The notes under the pieces: model-generated
Seen by the model: the letters and a program-made list of their open reading frames with translations, nothing else
Told to the model about the DNA's origin: nothing
Databases searched by the model: none
Made by a program: the position numbers and the translations under genes
Part shown: piece after piece, positions 3,583 to 6,039 of the stretch
How positions within the stretch are numbered: the stretch's first letter is position 1
Layout of the letters: each line of letters opens with the position of its first letter
DNA from: an uncultured Terriglobus sp.
GTDB taxonomy: Bacteria > Acidobacteriota > Terriglobia > Terriglobales > Acidobacteriaceae
Direction: 5' to 3'
Length of the DNA: 6,039 bases
Assembly: GCA_937871605.1 (NCBI GenBank)
Contig: CALMRM010000015.1
Location: 1-6,039, forward strand

Positions 3583-6039
3583 ATGGCCGCCGCCGCTCCC
3601 TTGCTCGCCGAAGCCGACCTGTACGCCAGCGCTGCGGACCACCTCCTGTGGGCGCACCCGGTGGTGCGGCAGTGGTTCCTGGCGAAGTTCGGCTCGCCCA
3701 CGGAGCCGCAGATCGAGGGTTGGCCCGCCATCGTGCGCGGTGAGCCGACGCTGATTTCCGCACCCACGGGCAGCGGCAAGACGCTGACCGCGTTCCTGGT
3801 CGCCATCAACCGGCTGGTGTGCGAAAGCATCGCGGGCACGCTGCCTGCCATGACGCAGGTGGTGTACGTTTCGCCGCTCAAGGCGCTGAGCAACGACGTA
3901 CAGAAGAACCTGGAAGAGCCCCTGCGCGAGATCCTGACGCTGGCGCTCGAGCAGGGCTACCTGTGCGGGAATATCCGTACCGGTGTGCGCACCGGCGACA
4001 CGCTGGCGAAGGAGCGCGTGGCCATGCTGAAGCAGCCGCCGCACATCCTGGTGACCACGCCGGAGTCGCTGTATATGCTGCTGACCTCGGCCAAGGCGCG
4101 GGAGAACTTGCGCTGCGTGCACACGGTCATCGTCGACGAAATCCACGCTGTGGCCGATGACAAACGCGGTGCGCACCTTTCCCTGACGCTGGAGCGGCTG
4201 GACGCTTTGGTCACCGGTGAAAACCGCCTCGCACCCGGCTCGATGCTGACAGGCCTGAGCCGCGCGCCGCAGCGCATCGGGCTTTCCGCAACGCAGAACC
4301 CCATCGAGTTGGTCGCGGACTTTCTTACCGGAGTCCGTCATCCTGAGCGTGACCACCCTACACTTCGTCATCCTGAGCGGAGCCCGCAGGGCGCAGTCGA
4401 AGGACCTGCTTTTACAAGCGCCGAAGGCGCTCAGGCGCGCTCCGCGCGCAAAAAGCAGGTCCCTCCACTCCGCTTCGCTCCGGTCGGGATGACAAATGAG
4501 GATTGCACACGCCGCGCCACCATCATCCAAGTAGGCCAGCGCCGCACACTCGACATCGCCATCGAGATCCCCTCCTCCGAACTCAGTTCCGTGTGCGACA
4601 GCCGCATGTGGATCGAGGTCTTCGACCGGGTCGCGCAGCTGTGCCGTGAGCACCGCTCCACGCTCGTGTTCGTCAACACGCGGCGCATGGTGGAGCGGCT
4701 GTGCGGCGCGCTGGCCGAGCGACTGGGGCAGGAGAACGTCGCGGCGCACCATGGCTCGCTCTCACGCGCGCTGCGGCTGGATGCGGAGCAGCGGCTGAAG
4801 GCGGGCGAAATCCAGGCGCTTGTCGCAACCGCGTCGCTCGAACTCGGCATCGACATCGGCGCGGTCGATCTCGTGGTGCAGATGAACAGCACGCGCGCCG
4901 TCGCCGTGGCCATGCAGCGCGTGGGTCGCGCGGGCCACTGGCGCGGTGCCATCCCCAAGGGCCGCTTCTTTGCTACCACGCGCGACGACCTCCTGGAGCA
5001 GGCCGCGCTGGTCCGCGCCATGCGCGCGGGTGAACTGGACCGGCTCGAGATCCCGCCGCAGCCCATCGACGTGCTGATGCAGCAGATGATCGCCATCTGC
5101 GCCGCCGAGCCGTGGGAGGAGGACGCGCTCTATCGCTTGGTGACGCGCGCCTACCCTTACCGAGGCCTCTCCCGCGAGCAGTTCGACGAGCTCGTCACGC
5201 TGCTGCACACCGGCATCGAAAACAGCCGCGGGCGCTACGGCGCATACCTCTTGCGCGACGGTGTGGCGGGCGTGCTGCACCCGCGCCGCGGCGCGCGCAT
5301 GACGGCCATTGGCAACGGCGGCGCAATCCCCGACAATGCGCAGTATGCCGTCGTGCTGCAGCCGGAGGGCGTCACCATCGCGTCGCTGGACGAGCACTAC
5401 GCCGTGGACAGCGGGCCGGGCGACGTCATCCAGCTGGGCAATGCAAGCTGGCGCGTGCTGACGGTCGAGAAGGAAGGCCGTGTGCTGGTGGAGGACGCGC
5501 ACGGCGCGCCGCCCAATGTGCCCTTCTGGTTTGGCGAAGCGCCGCAGCGCACCGACGTGCTGAGCGACCAGTTAACTTCGTTACGCGATTGCATCGGCAA
5601 GCGAACGGTCGGCGTACACCAGGATTTTGTCGAACTGCACGATCCACGCGTGGCTGAGATCGTCGCATGGCTGATGGACGAGTGCGGCATCTGCGAAAGC
5701 GCGGCGCTGCAGTTGGTGCAGTACATCGTCACCGGGCGCGCCGTGCTGGGCACTGTGCCCACCAAGCAAACCATTGTCGCCGAGCGCTTTTTCGACGAGG
5801 GCGGCGGCATGCAGCTGATCCTGCATGTGCCGTTCGGCGGGCGCATCAATCGCGCATGGGGACTGGCGTTGCGCAAGCGCTTTTGCCGCGGTTTCAACTA
5901 CGAGTTGCAGGCCGCAGCGACCGACAACGGCATCAACATCTGCCTGGCAGAACAGCACAGCTTCCCCTTGGCAGACGTCTTCCACTTCCTGACCGAGCAC
6001 ACCGCGAAAGAGTTGCTGGAGCAAGCCGCCATCGCGTCG
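3583..6039 (+). CDS. lhr: Large Lhr-type superfamily 2 ATP-dependent helicase, 3' end outside window
   Basis: The first 819 codons of a DEAD/DEAH-like helicase of the Lhr family are present, and the frame is open to the right edge. Lhr proteins are ATP-driven 3'-to-5' translocases linked to DNA repair. Visible elements are a Q-motif-like start (PTEPQ, residues 42-46); Walker A APTGSGKT (60-67); motif Ia PLKAL (98-102); DEIH box (185-188); SAT (235-237); motif IV LVFVNTRR (361-368); motif V ATASLELGIDIG (415-426); and motif VI QRVGRAGH (445-452). Next come a winged-helix-like region and the Lhr core/DEAD-associated domain, recognisable from GNGGAIPDNAQYAVVL, PFWFGEAP and VPFGGRIN. E. coli Lhr is about 1,500 residues, so the C-terminal half probably lies outside. 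ATG at 3583 fits the family N-terminus; no clear ribosome binding site precedes it. Residues of about 251-306 are encoded by an inserted dispersed repeat between RecA domains 1 and 2, without breaking the frame. Whether the enzyme remains active cannot be seen. Confidence 0.9.
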   Translation, partial: MAAAAPLLAEADLYASAADHLLWAHPVVRQWFLAKFGSPTEPQIEGWPAIVRGEPTLISAPTGSGKTLTAFLVAINRLVCESIAGTLPAMTQVVYVSPLKALSNDVQKNLEEPLREILTLALEQGYLCGNIRTGVRTGDTLAKERVAMLKQPPHILVTTPESLYMLLTSAKARENLRCVHTVIVDEIHAVADDKRGAHLSLTLERLDALVTGENRLAPGSMLTGLSRAPQRIGLSATQNPIELVADFLTGVRHPERDHPTLRHPERSPQGAVEGPAFTSAEGAQARSARKKQVPPLRFAPVGMTNEDCTRRATIIQVGQRRTLDIAIEIPSSELSSVCDSRMWIEVFDRVAQLCREHRSTLVFVNTRRMVERLCGALAERLGQENVAAHHGSLSRALRLDAEQRLKAGEIQALVATASLELGIDIGAVDLVVQMNSTRAVAVAMQRVGRAGHWRGAIPKGRFFATTRDDLLEQAALVRAMRAGELDRLEIPPQPIDVLMQQMIAICAAEPWEEDALYRLVTRAYPYRGLSREQFDELVTLLHTGIENSRGRYGAYLLRDGVAGVLHPRRGARMTAIGNGGAIPDNAQYAVVLQPEGVTIASLDEHYAVDSGPGDVIQLGNASWRVLTVEKEGRVLVEDAHGAPPNVPFWFGEAPQRTDVLSDQLTSLRDCIGKRTVGVHQDFVELHDPRVAEIVAWLMDECGICESAALQLVQYIVTGRAVLGTVPTKQTIVAERFFDEGGGMQLILHVPFGGRINRAWGLALRKRFCRGFNYELQAAATDNGINICLAEQHSFPLADVFHFLTEHTAKELLEQAAIAS
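4337..4493. repeat. Dispersed hairpin repeat inserted in frame within lhr
   Basis: The element starts with two direct copies of GTCATCCTGAGCG, at 4337-4349 and 4367-4379, spaced 30 bp apart. It ends at 4493 with an inverted copy (GGGATGAC). Inside, GACCTGCTTTT (4403-4413) pairs perfectly with AAAAGCAGGTC (4451-4461). The loop between them holds AGCGCC/GGCGCT (4417-4422 and 4426-4431, loop GAA) and GCGCG/CGCGC (4435-4439 and 4445-4449). The core is shared with the arms at 3397-3422 and 3503-3528. Translated in the lhr frame it gives RHPER twice, then KKQVPPLRFAPVGMTN. The flanks are conserved helicase sequence (PIELVADFLTG before, ATIIQVGQRRTLDIAIEIP after). No target-site duplication was evident. 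Confidence 0.85.

Noticed and set aside
4337..4493. Insertion sequence or transposon in lhr
   Set aside because: There is no transposase and no evident target-site duplication, and the length fits a small palindromic repeat. A non-autonomous miniature element remains possible but is not shown.
3478..4752. Long open frame on the minus strand (424 codons) opposite lhr
   Set aside because: The + strand frame encodes all the helicase motifs in order. The antisense frame has no recognisable domain, has shadow-type composition (Arg/Gln/His-rich), and runs through the repeats and the intergenic region.
3583..6039. lhr as a pseudogene disrupted by the repeat
   Set aside because: I followed the frame codon by codon. 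There is no stop or frameshift through the insertion, and motifs IV-VI follow intact.

Overview
The window comes from a GC-rich, Gram-negative bacterium. kdsC, a Kdo/LPS biosynthesis gene, points to an outer membrane. Dispersed repeats built on GTCATCCTGAG, read in some frames as RHPERSE-like peptides, resemble a repeat type I associate with Acidobacteriota (Terriglobales). That taxonomic placement is from memory and is moderately confident.

Layout, left to right. (1) 2-307, + strand: the 3' end of an unidentified Pro/Thr/Ala-rich protein that starts outside the window, with an in-frame 18-bp tandem repeat, followed by a GC-rich hairpin. (2) 402-1541, + strand: a 12-helix FUSC-type membrane protein. 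It converges on the next gene with only 3 bp between the stop codons. (3) The minus-strand pair 3372->2191 and 2153->1545: a spore-photoproduct-lyase-family radical SAM enzyme followed by kdsC, co-directional, about 37 bp apart and probably cotranscribed. (4) 3373-3582: a 210-bp divergent intergenic region carrying inverted copies of the dispersed repeat and a 16-bp imperfect palindrome. (5) 3583-6039, + strand: the first 819 codons of a large Lhr-type superfamily 2 helicase, running off the right edge.

Functional themes. The photoproduct lyase homologue and the Lhr helicase are divergently transcribed and both belong to families linked to DNA damage repair, so a small repair locus is plausible. 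kdsC behind the lyase is a housekeeping LPS gene with no obvious functional link to it.

The most unusual feature is inside lhr. About 157 bp of the dispersed, hairpin-forming repeat lies in the coding sequence and adds roughly 55 residues between RecA domains 1 and 2, yet the frame stays open. A second copy of the same repeat family lies just upstream in the shared promoter region. No RNA genes, CRISPR arrays, insertion sequences or phage genes were seen.
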